From contig BFEA01000023.1 in the NCBI GenBank assembly GCA_003427395.1, positions 1,692,773-1,732,386 on the forward strand: a stretch of 39,614 bases of DNA. The letters run 5' to 3'. The position numbers and the translations under genes are program-made. The notes under the pieces are model-generated. The model worked only from the letters and a program-made list of their open reading frames with translations, ran no database searches and had not been told where the DNA came from. The DNA comes from Chara braunii. Taxonomy: Eukaryota; Streptophyta; Charophyceae; Charales; Characeae. Below, piece after piece: positions 27,760 through 39,614 of the stretch (position 1 is its first letter; each line of letters begins with the position of its first letter).

Positions 27760-30282
27760 ACGGCATCAGCCTATAGCACGAAGGGCCCCTCATCAAGGAA
27801 AGAGCAGACCGCAGCAAGATCGTCCGCGCAGAGCAAGATCGGAGATCAGGCGCGCAATAGCCAGAGGGAGCGCAGGGGGGCGAGGAAGGCAGAACGCGAG
27901 AAAGACGAGGAGAGAGCACTCGTAAGAAAGTAGAAGGAGGAGGAAAGTAAGAAGGAGGAGGAAGTAAGAGGAGAAAAGAGAAGGGGAAAGGGTTCGTCGT
28001 AACAAGGATAGACTGTTGTAACTATTGATCTTGAACGACGAAAGCCTAGTAAGCGCGAGTCATCAGCTCGCGCTGATCACGTCCCTGCCCTTAGTACACT
28101 CCGCCGTCGCTCCTACGATTGAGGGGGGGGGCGGTGAAGTGTCTGGATTGAGGCGATCTCGACAGTCTGCCGCCAGGGTGAAGTTCGTGAGGCTTTATTA
28201 CGTAGAAGAAGAAGAAGAAGAAGAAGAAGAAGAAGAAGGAAAAGGGAGAGAAGGAAGCAAGACAACGACAGCGCGAAGAAGAAGAAGAAGAGGGAGAAGA
28301 AGAGGAAGGAGGAAGGAGAGAGAGAGCAAGGAGGGGAAGACTTACCTTCCTCACAGACGTCGACGAACAGACTGACTTCAACGATGGCTCAACGACGACG
28401 AGAAGCGAGATAGAAAACATGTACGCCTTCAATATTGTGGCTTACCTCATAATACATCAATAGGATAAAACAAAATAAAAATAAATAAATAAATAAATAA
28501 ATATATATATATATAAATAAAATAATAAAATCAGATGAATCTAACGCTAGGACAAGAATACATATGTTACTACACTATACGTATGTGTATGCGTACATGA
28601 GTGTGTGTGTATAAATGTGTGTGAGATAGAGAGAGAGAGAGAGTTTTCCTTCTTCCTCTTCTAAGTCCACCATCTCTTTCTCACCCTCTCGCCACCTGAC
28701 TTCTCAGTGTCAGCAGACTACGACAGAGAGAGAGAAGATTGGAGATTTGAGACTTGACGACATTGGATCCAGACTCGACATGGGATACAGACGTTTTGAC
28801 GAGGGACTATTTGGGCCTGTGCCGAAGACTTGGCGTTGACGACGTTCCCATCTTCCCCTCTTCTACGTCTAACCTCCCTCTTCCTCGTCAGGGTATGGTC
28901 GGGGCTGGCGCAGTCTTCCTGCGTAAGGCGCCGCACCCCTTTTCACCATGGAATGATGATGATGATATATGATCGGGGCTGCATTGCAATATTAATTGTT
29001 CAGATCTATCTACGTCTTCCGCTACGTTATCTCGTACTTGTACGAGGGGTCGGCTCTAGTTCTAGTCAGCACCTTTATAGTATACAACCGTGTGTGTGAG
29101 AGTTTGTGTGTGCGTGCGCGCATGTGTGTATGTGTATGGGGGAGAGAGATTGGAGAGGGAAAGAGAAGGAGGAGGAGAGAAAGGGGGACGATAAGTCTCC
29201 AACCTTGGCCAACAGCCAACTCTTAAGCCATGACTCGCCACGCGCTACCTAGATCGATAGAATGAGCAAATCAAAAGTGGCAGTGCATATTGCCACGTTT
29301 CAGCGGAAGATTCATTCCGTTTTTGCTCATCCTATCGATGGAATGCTTGTGTGTGTGTATGTGTGCGTGCGTAAGTACGTGGGCACGCGTGCATGCGCGA
29401 GAAATGTGTGTATGAGAGAGAGAGAAAGTGGAGAGAAAGAGAAGAGAGAGAGAGATCGGGCGGAGGCCAGAGGTGCTTACCTGTAGCGCCATTGCTCCAG
29501 CTTCGTCTTCAAGGTACCTGCAACACGCGCCGAAGTCTCAGGTTAGTACTTGGCTCGAAACACAGAGAGAGAGAGAGTTTTTCTTCTTCCTCTTCTCAGT
29601 CCACCATCTCCCTCTCACCCTCTCGTTATCTGACTTAACTGCATCAACAGACTATGTGTGTGAGAGAGAGAGAGAGAGACGGACCTGGGCCATCAACTAA
29701 GTCTCTACCCCACGGCTCGTCGCACGCTACTTGGATCGATAGGACGAGCTAATCAAAAGGGTGACAATGTATATTTCCACGTCTCAGCGGAAGGTTCATT
29801 CCGTTTTTGCTCATCCTATCGATGGAGTGTGCGTGTGTGTGTGTGTGTGTGATAGAGAGAAAGAGAGAGTTCTCTCCTTCCCCTCTAAGTCCACTATCTC
29901 TCCCTCGCACTCTCGCTACCCAACCTTGGCTATCAGCTAAAGTCTTGAACAGCGGCTCGCCGCGAGCTACTTGGACCGATAGAACGAGCAAACCAAGAAG
30001 TGGCAGTGTATGTTTCCCCGTTTCAGCGGAAGATTCGTTCCGGTTTTGACGGATCCTATCGGTGGAATGCGTGTGTATGTGAGACGTTCATGATTCGATC
30101 AAGAAGAGAGCGAGAGATCGAGGAGAGAAATGGAAAGAGAGGGAAGGCAAAAGGAGAAGGAAAGCTTACCGGTCAACACTGCTTCCGTGCGTTTCCCTCT
30201 GAAGGGAAACGCACCACCTTGCAGCATGTACCTGGCCTAAAAGGTGGCCTGTATAAATCCGGTTTGTATTAGTATTAGTACG

Positions 30283-30332
<50 letters not shown>

Positions 30333-30844
30333 TAGTACTATCGTTTATCATTATTATTATTTTAAATTCAATATACAAATGAAATGGCAGAGAGAGAGAG
30401 GAGATGAAAAGGGAGGGGAGAAGGGAGAAAAGAGAAGGGATAGAGAGGGAAAGATGGGTACACGTGGCCGCTATGTGGGTGCTACAAGAGACTTACCTAT
30501 TGCAGATACGTGCGGCGTTGGCCGAGATCTGCTCGTACTCGCAGAGTTGTTGGCGTCATCAGCGGCGCTGTAGATAGGCTAGGTAGGATCAGCCATCAGT
30601 AGTCTAGGCGATGAGTGTCAGGTAGGACGGCGACGTTGGGGTTGCATTGATGGTGATGAGGCTGTACTTACGTTGATGAATCGTGAGCTTTTGCCGATCT
30701 CTTATATGGCGAGAACGCGTAATGGTTCTGCTCAGGGGCACCGTTTTCTGATCACATGCATGTGATGTTGTCTGATCTCTGAAGTTGCCACCGATCGTTT
30801 TATTAGTATTATCATTTTATTAATTTATTATTATTATTATTATT

Positions 30845-31542
30845 ATTGACTATTGACTTATTATTATTACTATCGCTATTATCATTTATTCTTATGCAAT
30901 GATCCAGGTGCATGCGGCCCCGACAAAAGGATAACGAGGTTGTGAATGAGGCACGAGACTTACCTTGTGCTGATGCGTGTGGCTCTAACCTCTATCCGTT
31001 CGTACTTAGGAAGAGCGGATGTAGTCATCTTTTGATCATATAGGTTAAGGTAGGATCCGCCTCTTATAGTCTAGTCGCCAAGTACCCGATAGGATAACGA
31101 CATCGGGTCATTATTAATGATGATGGGACCATTAGCCCATTGTCACAGATGAGTTTTGCTATGCTCTTGTCCAGGGGACTTGTGATGCAACTTTTGCGTT
31201 AGTTCAAGATCGTGACTATAGTATAGTTCTGACTTCAGGGATTCAGTATTGCTCATCTTTTCATATATCCTAACCAAGATAGGAAAAAGGAATGAGAAGG
31301 GTGAGAGAGATTTAGGAAAAGGAGGAGAGAAGGAGAGGTCGTGGAGTGAAAAGGGATGAGAGAGATCAAGAAGTAGGAGAAGAAAGAGAGAGGAGAAGGA
31401 GTGATAGGAGGGAAAGAGGGAGAAAGAGGAGAGACGGAGGAATGCCGATGTTGCCCACTCAACCTTACCGTTGGTCCGTCCCATAGCCTGTCTTCTTCCA
31501 TCCTAGTCGATTTACTCAGATCCTCCCGTACGTCCACTGCCT
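30845..31542. repeat. Locally repeated 698-bp stretch, first version
   Basis: It matches copy 1 (about 3742-4439) almost perfectly and stops at the N of 31543. The same text restarts at 31567. Confidence 0.9.
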
Positions 31543-31566
31543 NTTTTTTTTTTTTTTTTTTTTTTT
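31543..31566. other. N plus 23 T: contig joint
   Basis: A single N followed by 23 T replaces the TTA tract that precedes this text elsewhere. Sequence on its right repeats sequence 722 bp to its left. It has the look of a gap-filled contig end, not of biology. Confidence 0.85.
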
Positions 31567-32264
31567 ATTGACTATTGACTTATTATTATTACTATCGCTA
31601 TTATCATTTATTATTATACAATGATCCAGGTGCATGTGGCCCCGGCAAAAGGGTAATGAGGTTGTGAATGCGGCACGAGACTTACCTTGTGCTGATACGT
31701 GTGGCTCTAACCTCTATCCGTTCGTACTTAGGAAGAGCGGATGTAGTCATCTTTTAATCATATAGGTTAAGGTAGGATCCGCCTCTTATAGTTTAGTCGC
31801 CAAGCACCCGATAGGATAACGACATCGGTTCATTATTAATGATGATGGGACCATTAGCCCATTGTCACAAATGAGTTTTGCTATGCTCTTGTTCAGGGGA
31901 CTTGTGATGCAACTTCTGCGCTAGTTCAAGATCGTGACTATAGTATAGTTCTGACTTCAAAGATTCAGTATTGCTCATCTTTTCATATATCCTAACCAAG
32001 ATAGGAAGAAGGAATGAGAAGGGCGAAAGAGATTTAGGAAAAGGAGGAGAGAAGGAGAGGTCGAGGAGAGAAAAGAGATGAGAGAGATCAAGAAGTAGGA
32101 GAAGAAAGAGAGAGGAGAAGGAGTGATAGGAGGGAAAGAGGGAGAAAGAGGAGAGAGGGAGGAATGTCAATGTTGCCCACTCAACCTTACCGTTGGTCCG
32201 TCCCATAGCCTGTCTTCTTCCATCCTAGTCGATTTACTCAGATCCTCCCGTACGTCCACTGCCT
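31567..32264. repeat. Locally repeated 698-bp stretch, second, diverged version
   Basis: It has the same order as 30845-31542 with scattered substitutions (a few percent), and continues into the unique sequence that follows in copy 1. The first version is the copy-1-like one, so this looks like two alleles kept in series. Confidence 0.85.
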
Positions 32265-33440
32265 ATCATCCGTGATGTATGTGTGTGTGTGTGTGATACA
32301 TGTCCAAGTACGACAGTGCGCAAGGAACCAAGGATTCGCTATGTGATAATAGAGACTGAAACACACAATGAGAGGTCAACGTAGCATCAACAGGCAATGT
32401 ACATCCCGAATACATGCAAGATGGCACAAAACGGCGCGGTGGAAGACTTAGAAAGAAGATCTGATCTGATCGGGGCTGAGCCGATACCCATCACACGTCA
32501 CACATGTGAAAGAGGGAGGAGGGACCGCAATCACGAAAGAAAAGGTCCCTTCATCGCACACATACATGGGAGAATACCACGGATAAAAGATGGGGGAGGG
32601 ACGAGACGAAGAGAAGGGAGGTGAGGGAAATAGACCAAGATCGCAATAACGAAGTGATAAGTCCCTTGCCGAGTGTCCAAGCAATGTCTGTCCCAGAAAA
32701 GGGGGCCGGATCGGATCTTGTTAAATACGCCCAGGCATAACCGCTGTCTGAATTCTTGTTGTTAACCCTCAAGCTCTCAGATTCGAAGAAAGGATAAGAG
32801 AGGGTGAGAGAGGAGGAAGAGAAAAGGAGATGGAGAGGGGAGATGACATCTAATAAAGAGAGAAGGAGAAGAGAGAGAGGGGAAAAGTTGACGATATGAT
32901 GATGATGAGAGTCTGTTGGGGCTGCACTGCAATATTGATCGTACGGATCCTTGGTATCTAAGTCTCCCGCTTCACTGTTTGTGCTCTGTATGAGTGGTCG
33001 GTTTTTGTTCTAGTCTGCACCTTTACAGTAGCAACAGTGTGTATGGGTGCATGTGAAGGAAAGAGAGAGAGAGAAGGGGAGAAAGAAGGTGGTAGTGATG
33101 ATGATGATGTGGGGGCACTTACCTGGCAGCAGCAATGGCCTGCATAGGTGACATCTTCAGGTACTTTGGGCCGCCGCTAATAACGATAGTTGCATTGCCT
33201 CCTTGTAGTCTGTAGTAGCGGTGTAGGGAGTAGGCTGGGCACCGAGCGCCAGGTAGGGAGAATAGGGCCTGGATACTCATGTTGGTGGTGGCGAGAGCAA
33301 GCTCTTATTGACATTGGTTTTCAGAGTTACGAATCTCCATTGGTGTATTATAGGTGCAATGCTGCTTCTGGATACAGTCATCACGCTGTTGTTATTTTAT
33401 TATTATTATTATTGTTATTATTATTATTATTATAATTATA

Positions 33441-33489
<49 letters not shown>

Positions 33490-34215
33490 GATGTACGGCA
33501 GTTCTTGGGGCCAAGTGGCATCTATGAGTTAGGGGATTGAGTTCTGAGTGAAGTGAGAGGCTCACCTGGTGCTTGACGTATGCGACATTGGCCGAGATAT
33601 GCCCGTACTTCGGGAATGTTGTTGATGTCTTCTTTCGTCTTCATAAGTATACGCTAGATAGGATCTCTCATCTGTAGTCTGCATGCCGAACGTCAGATAG
33701 GGTGTCGGCGTTGGGTCTGTGACGATGATAATGGCGATGGGAAGATGATGATGATGATGGGAAGTTGATGATGATGATGGGGTGATGATGATGATGATGC
33801 GGTGATGATGATGATGATGGGTAGGCACATACCTTGTATTGGCGACAATCTGCATGTGGGCGGCGTCCACGAGTGCTTCGGGCTGCCGCAAATGTCAACA
33901 CTTGCTTTGTCTTTTGTAGTAGTAACTGAGTAGATTTAGGCCGGGTGCTGTGCGGTACGTAGGATAGATGGACTGGCCTCTTGTGGGGGTGTGGAGAGAG
34001 GAGACTCTCCATGAGCAGTAGTTCTCAGTGCTACTAACCTCCATCGGTGTATCATTGGTGCAATACTGCTCTCTGGACACAGTGTGACTATCCGGCTTTC
34101 TACGTGATGATGTAATCTGGAATTATCATTTTGTTGATTGCTTATTTCCCTGCAATTTGATTATTATTATTATTATTATTATTATCGTTATTATTATTAT
34201 AATTGTTATTCTTAC

Positions 34216-34302
<87 letters not shown>

Positions 34303-34636
34303 GCGATCAGAGTCGCTTTCATTCACCTTTTCCATGCATGCGAATAATAGCACAGCAAGACTGGCGACATGCGCCTCCTCAAAATTCAGAGATATGGAAA
34401 TCCAGGTACCTGTTCACATTTTTTTTAATGGCTATAGGGACTCAGCGCCCGAAAACAACTCTCTGTTCTCATACCCCAGATCACCCAGGAATACCACACA
34501 CAACCCATTGTACACACACACGCAGTACTCTCCGGGCATCTACGGACCACCGTCGCACCAATCGCGGTAACAGCGCTTCCGCATAGCTTAGGCAGGGATG
34601 AATGAATGGCAAGGCGATGCATATTGATTTTACTGC

Positions 34637-34715
34637 TATAGGGAACTGGCCTTTCCATCGGCCCTGAGAGTCCACGGTTCCATACGGTACTGACTTGACC
34701 GAACCATGGACTGAC
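34637..34715. repeat. Extra 65 bp in copy 2 bounded by ACTGACT repeats
   Basis: Copy 1 reads TAGGGTACTGACTGGGACTG. In copy 2 the same text is split by about 65 bp that hold GGTACTGACT and GGACTGACT. Loss by recombination between the short repeats in copy 1 explains it simply. Confidence 0.65.
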
Positions 34716-37700
34716 TGGGACTGTACTGTTGAGTGAATAGGGATGTGCCGCTGGCTCAGAGCAGTCATACCGCTAACCTACTGGACGGACTTACGGATCG
34801 ACCCCTAAGTCTACACGGATCTACGACTTGCGGATAGACAGAGGGACTGACAGATGAACAGACAAACAAACAACGAGAAACAGGCGGGCACAGAGACATA
34901 GGCAGTTGAAAGACAGTGACACAATACCGCCCAATGGGACACACACATACACATTGGAACAGATACACGCACGGTGACAAACGCACAAAAAAAAAAAAAA
35001 AAAACAATCACATGTATAGTGACACAGATACGCAACCGCACACTGTCACACTATGAACAGACACACATACACTGTGTCACCTACTCATACAGATACACAG
35101 TGACAGACTTGATGCTGTCTCCTTAATTTTTTTCTTCGGATTACCAAAGGTCTACCTTGGACCCCGAGCCTGGGATGCACACGTTCTCACGTGGTACTTG
35201 CTAAATTGACAAAGTGCATCAGGGACAGGGTACTGCTGACCGGGCCAAGCTAGACTGCCTCTTGCCACTTGCCTATAGGCTGCCCATTTGAGTTCGCAAA
35301 ACGTTGCTTCCGGATCTTCCGGAAGACTATACACTTGACTTTCGGCGCTGTAGCAACCACGAATTATACTGCAGTCGAAACTCCTAAAGTACGGACGCTC
35401 GGTGGAAACACACCCAGACACAGTGAATACACACTGAAATAGACGAAGTCATGGCAACAGCCACGCAGCGTAATGTGCACAATGATAGGCACAGCAAACA
35501 CACAGTGTACAATCACATGTCATGTGCATAGTCCGCAATGAAAACGCACGCCACACACAATACTCTACCTACAACTATGACGACTATAGTTGCCGCCATG
35601 CTGTCACTATGGTTGAGCTCCTCTCGGCCCACTGAGTCCTCCAGGCTCACTGCAGACCTCCTTGCACGAGATGCTGAGACAACACTTTCGAATGGCTTCC
35701 GCAGGAACGAATGAATAACTGAGGCACTGTCTCTTAACTTATATTTCTGTAGGTCGTTGATCTGGTCCATTTCCCTGGCCCAAAGTGCACACAGTCCTGA
35801 ACGGAACTTGCTGGACCGGACTAGGACTGACTGAACCTTACCACTCACTAACTGTGGGCTCACTGCTAACCTGGGCACTTGCACTACAGATTAGTCCACC
35901 ATTGGACTCGCCACATGACCACTTGCCCACTTGCCTCTAATGAGCCCCGTCAGGCCTTTATTTTTTTTTGCAGTATGGCGGCCGCCCTAAGTGAAGGCAG
36001 GCGCGACAGGCCCTCAGGGCCTCGATTTCAGGGTACCCCGCAACTGGTGAAATTTAGACAGTTCGGCTGCGCCAGTTGGTTGAAGGCGCCCAGGCCCAGG
36101 CCATAAAATGCAAATGCATTTGAACGATGACTTGGGCCAGACGCGTGAAAAAGGTCGTCAGCAGGCCAAGGGCAGTTGGGCATATGCAACCATCAGGCCC
36201 TGGGCCTGCGTGTGAGGTCTGGGCCTGTGCCTACCGGGGCCTACCAGAAGCTTCCTGGACTGGACGCAGGCAGGCCACTTCGATATAGGGAAGGGCCTGC
36301 CTCCTCATTCGGCAATCAGGTGCTGGCTGCATGCTGCGCGAACACTGATGCGCTATTTGTTGGCTGGCTGGCACTCACACTCTCACGGGCGAGCAAGAAG
36401 TAGCGGGCAACCATAGCCGAGCTGCTCCGCTGTGAGTTGGGTGTAACGCAGGGTGTTCTTTGGGTATGAGTGGCATCTGTGTAGTGAGGCGCGAGGCTGT
36501 AAGTGAAGGGAAATATGAAGGATAACAAGGGAGAATGAGAATGTAGCATGAGAAACGTACCCGACACCTAACACAAACTACATTGGTTGAGATCTGCTCG
36601 TGGTAGAGAAGCTGTTGGCGTCAGCTAGGTACGATCTACGCTACTTAGTCTAGGCACACGGGGCGCATTCACCTGCGCTGTCACACAAGGACTGTGACAC
36701 GCCGTGGCGCAGTCATAACACCAACACACAGTCTCACGGGGACGCATACACAAGTGACACGATACCGCACAGTGGAACACATACCTACACATTGGAACAG
36801 ATATGGACACAGTGACAGACACACAGACAGAGAGTCACATGGCCGGTGACACAGATACACAGCCGCACACAAATGTAGTGAAAACACTATCGCGCTGTGA
36901 AAACAGACACTCGTACACTGTGTCACACACACACACAGATACACATCCGGGCGCCAGCAAGCCTTGTGCCCGCCCTAAGTGGAGGCGGGCCAGACCTATG
37001 ACCGCCCTAAGTGAAGGCTGGTCAGGACATCTACGAACAGGGCCTTTTTCTTTCAACATTTTCATAAAGTGGGTATCGGACGTTTCGCAGCATTGACGTT
37101 GTAGGCCGATGGGAAAGCAGCATTGCCATCAATGAGGCTGGGCTGACAAAAGGGGAACCAAAAGATGGCCTGCATATGGATAGCGGCCCTGGCCCAAAAG
37201 GCGCAACTGTACAGCCTGGGCCACATTTGGGTTGGGCCTGGGCGCAGGGTCTGGGTCTGAAACGCAGGATCAAGGCAGGCCACCCACACGCAGCGTTGGC
37301 ATATAGGCAGAGAATGCGAGTGGGCAGGGGTCGTGGCCAATGCAGGCATTGCTGGCACCCTGAGCAAAGGCAAGCTGCAGCGCTGTGCATGGCTGCACTG
37401 TGCTGGGATGAGGCAGGCTAGCGCTAAGTTGTAGGGCGCTGCCTACACACAGAGGAACTCTAGAGGCCATAGCCAGGCCGCATGAGGGTGCAGTGGAAGT
37501 GAGGGACGAGGATGGTTCTTCGGAGGTGAAGGGCGCTGTGTGAGTCATCAAGGAAGAGTATGGGGGAAGAGAGGACGTACCTGGTAGAGAGGGACTCGAC
37601 AGTGATATTGGCGTCTTCACTTACTGATCGTCATATTGTCCGATTGCTTCCCTGTTATAGCTGTAGTAATGGATTGTGGAGTAGAGGAGGCATCGGGCGC

Positions 37701-38292
37701 CATTTCGGAGAAAGAACTACGTTGAGTTATGCTGTTGGTACTGCCCGATTGGGCTTGGACATTGACTCAAGATTCTGNTGTTTTCATTCTCAAATGGATG
37801 TTTACTNAGTTCCCTTGTGCTGTCTACTCTTGCTTTGACAACNTGGACATCAATGNGATTCTCCGATTTGGATTNTGTGCTTCGTCCGCATTCATATCCC
37901 TTGCATTTTATATTTATTGTTATTATTATTATTATCATTATTTTATTATTATTATCATTATTTTCATTCACCCTTCTCGTNCACAAGAANANCAGCTCAC
38001 GCAGACTGTGGTACACAGTAGTACGNAAAGAANGAGACATACATACAGCAAAGGAGGCAAAGAGAGAAAGAAGGAAGAGACTGTAGGTAAAAGTTGTGGA
38101 GTGAAAGGTTGGGGCATTGGGGTTGACATGTGCCTGAGAACTTGAGCTTTGGCTCACTACTACGTTGTATTGCTCTGTCTGGCTGAATGTGCAGAGCTAT
38201 GATACTCGCTGCTTATATATGACTACTCAGACGACTGTGTGATCTCGCAACCCGGGTTTTGATATCGTTCGTTTTCATAATCTTTGATATTA

Positions 38293-38327
<35 letters not shown>

Positions 38328-38334
38328 TTTTATC

Positions 38335-38398
<64 letters not shown>

Positions 38399-39614
38399 TT
38401 CGTTTATCGGTATTATGGTTATTATTATTATTGGCATCATTATTACTTATATCGTCGGGACCACGTACTAGAATAAGGAAAATCAGAATCGGACAGGGGG
38501 GGTGCGAGGCAATAGAGCGAAGGAGGGGCGCCAGCAAGTATGACGGCTCTTACATCCTTCGTCCTCCTTCGCTTTCCTACGCCTAAACCCTACATAAGCA
38601 CACAACCGCTTTCAAACAATGTAAGTGAAAATTGTATGTTCCAATGGCTTACTGAGATCAGGGTGCATGCACAAAGGATTCTCATTCCATATTTTCATCC
38701 ATGTAACAGGGCGATTGCGGGAGCTCTACCGGAGTTCAGGAGGAACTCTGGAGGCAGGGAAGGACGAGGTACGTTTCTTCGACCCAGATGCTGTCTCATA
38801 CAGGCAATCATCGTAACAATGATCATAAGGGTTAGGGATTCGAAATCAATAACTCTTCAGGTCTTGGATAAAGAAAAGTTTGGCTGAGTGTGAAACTGAT
38901 TGCTTCTGGATACAGCAATCTTGCTGTGGGCGCTGATTGGAGGAAAGGGATACAAACTATCATACCTCGCGTGATCATCTTCTCTATATCCCATCCAAAT
39001 AGACGATGGGTACCTTGATTTGAGTTGCCATAATCAACTGTCATAGATCACGTCGATCATCTTGCTCATTATACATTTGATCCAGCAATAAGTCTCCAAA
39101 CTAACAACGATTCTAGGCTCAGATGTCATAGAAAGCGATGACTTGAGCTGCAGATAAGACTTGTGTGGGGTAAGAATAGTAGGGAAATCCTGCCTTAACT
39201 CCAAGTGAGCCTTACGCTTGGTCAGTGGTAAGTGCAAGGATCCTTGGATACCTTCCTTATTGAGGGCTAGCCATTGTTAAGAGTAACAGGGAAATCCTGT
39301 CTTATCAGTGATTAGTCTGATATAAGAGTTGTGAGGTTTCCAGGACACCTGCCTATTCACTGATTAAAACCTTACATTCTTTTCAGTGGTAAGAATAGTA
39401 AGGATCCCAGGACACCTGCCTTATTGAGGGTTAGCCACTGTTAAGAGTAGCAGGGGAATCTTATCTTATCAGCGACTAGTCTGACATAAGAGTTGTGAGG
39501 TTTCAAGGACACCTGCCTTATCACTGATCAAACCTAACATTCTTTTTAATAGTAAGAGTAAGCAAGGATCCTTGGACACCTGCCTTATTGAGGGTTAGCC
39601 ACTGTTAAGAGTAG

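Larger units (their letters stand above)
27760..39614. repeat. Large repeated block, copy 2 (continues past the window)
   Basis: It holds the same features as 523-11814 in the same order. Hairpin elements lie at 29253-29339, 29735-29823 and 29975-30063. Modules lie at 28346, 29481, 30170, 30497, 30964, 33123, 33566 and 37581. TTA tracts lie at 30283, 33393, 34155 and 38290. The GC-rich stretch is at 35943-36403 and the 161-bp array begins at about 39200. It differs by lacking the adapter, having a local 722-bp repetition, a 65-bp extra segment near 34646 and fewer TTA tracts at 38290. It contains no gene I can support. Confidence 0.93.

Noticed and set aside
1-39614. CRISPR array
   Set aside because: The only regular arrays are microsatellites and the 161-bp tandem repeat, which has no unique spacers between constant short repeats. 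The DNA is eukaryotic in style.

Overview
The window looks like repeat-rich, intron-like nuclear DNA of a plant-lineage eukaryote. The main evidence is a decayed Ty3/Gypsy-type retrotransposon whose primer-binding site matches the 3' end of plant tRNA-Asp, long TTA/TAA, TA, GA and TGA microsatellites, and no compact gene layout. The style of the retroelement proteins (acidic and K/E-rich gag linkers, an RT with LIDLYSGYDQF) makes me think of a charophyte alga such as Chara. That is an impression from memory, not something the sequence proves. I found no intact host protein-coding gene, rRNA or convincing functional tRNA.

Layout. 1-522 is a unique left flank with short CAACA repeats and a perfect hairpin. 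523 to about 11814 is the first copy of a large repeated block. It holds GA-rich tracts, a cluster of three hairpin-forming inverted-repeat elements, and a diverged series of composite units. Each of these units carries a roughly 41-nt, splice-site-bounded module on the minus strand and a TTA microsatellite. The block ends with CACAGTGACA-rich and GGCCTG-rich stretches and the start of a 161-bp tandem array (about 11405-12385). 12386-13989 is unassigned and probably contains the 5' LTR. 13992 to about 23030 is the internal region of the retrotransposon: PBS, an RG-rich ORF1, two mutually related accessory ORFs (ORF2 and ORF3), gag, protease, RT-RNase H and integrase. It is broken by at least 16 in-frame stops and several frameshifts. 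23467-25236 is a second, unrelated gag-like reading frame with a zinc knuckle and three in-frame stops. 25237-27759 is non-coding, with a TA repeat, a 14-bp palindrome and tRNA-like sequence. 27760 to the window end is the second copy of the large block, again ending in the 161-bp array.

Several features bear on assembly quality. A 38-bp Tn5 mosaic-end junction (the Nextera mate-pair junction adapter) is embedded at 2926-2963, between two copies of the same roughly 119 bp. The two large copies share ten N positions exactly over 9875-10130 / 37778-38033. The second copy has an N plus 23 T joint at 31543, followed by a 722-bp repetition. The 27.2-kb periodicity could therefore be a real tandem duplication or two haplotypes laid end to end. 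The window cannot decide this, because it ends before the retrotransposon would recur.

The most interesting biological candidates are the repeated 41-nt mini-exon-like modules with matching acceptor and donor dinucleotides, the three inverted-repeat elements with a compensatory stem change, and the pair of paralogous ORFs of unknown function upstream of gag.
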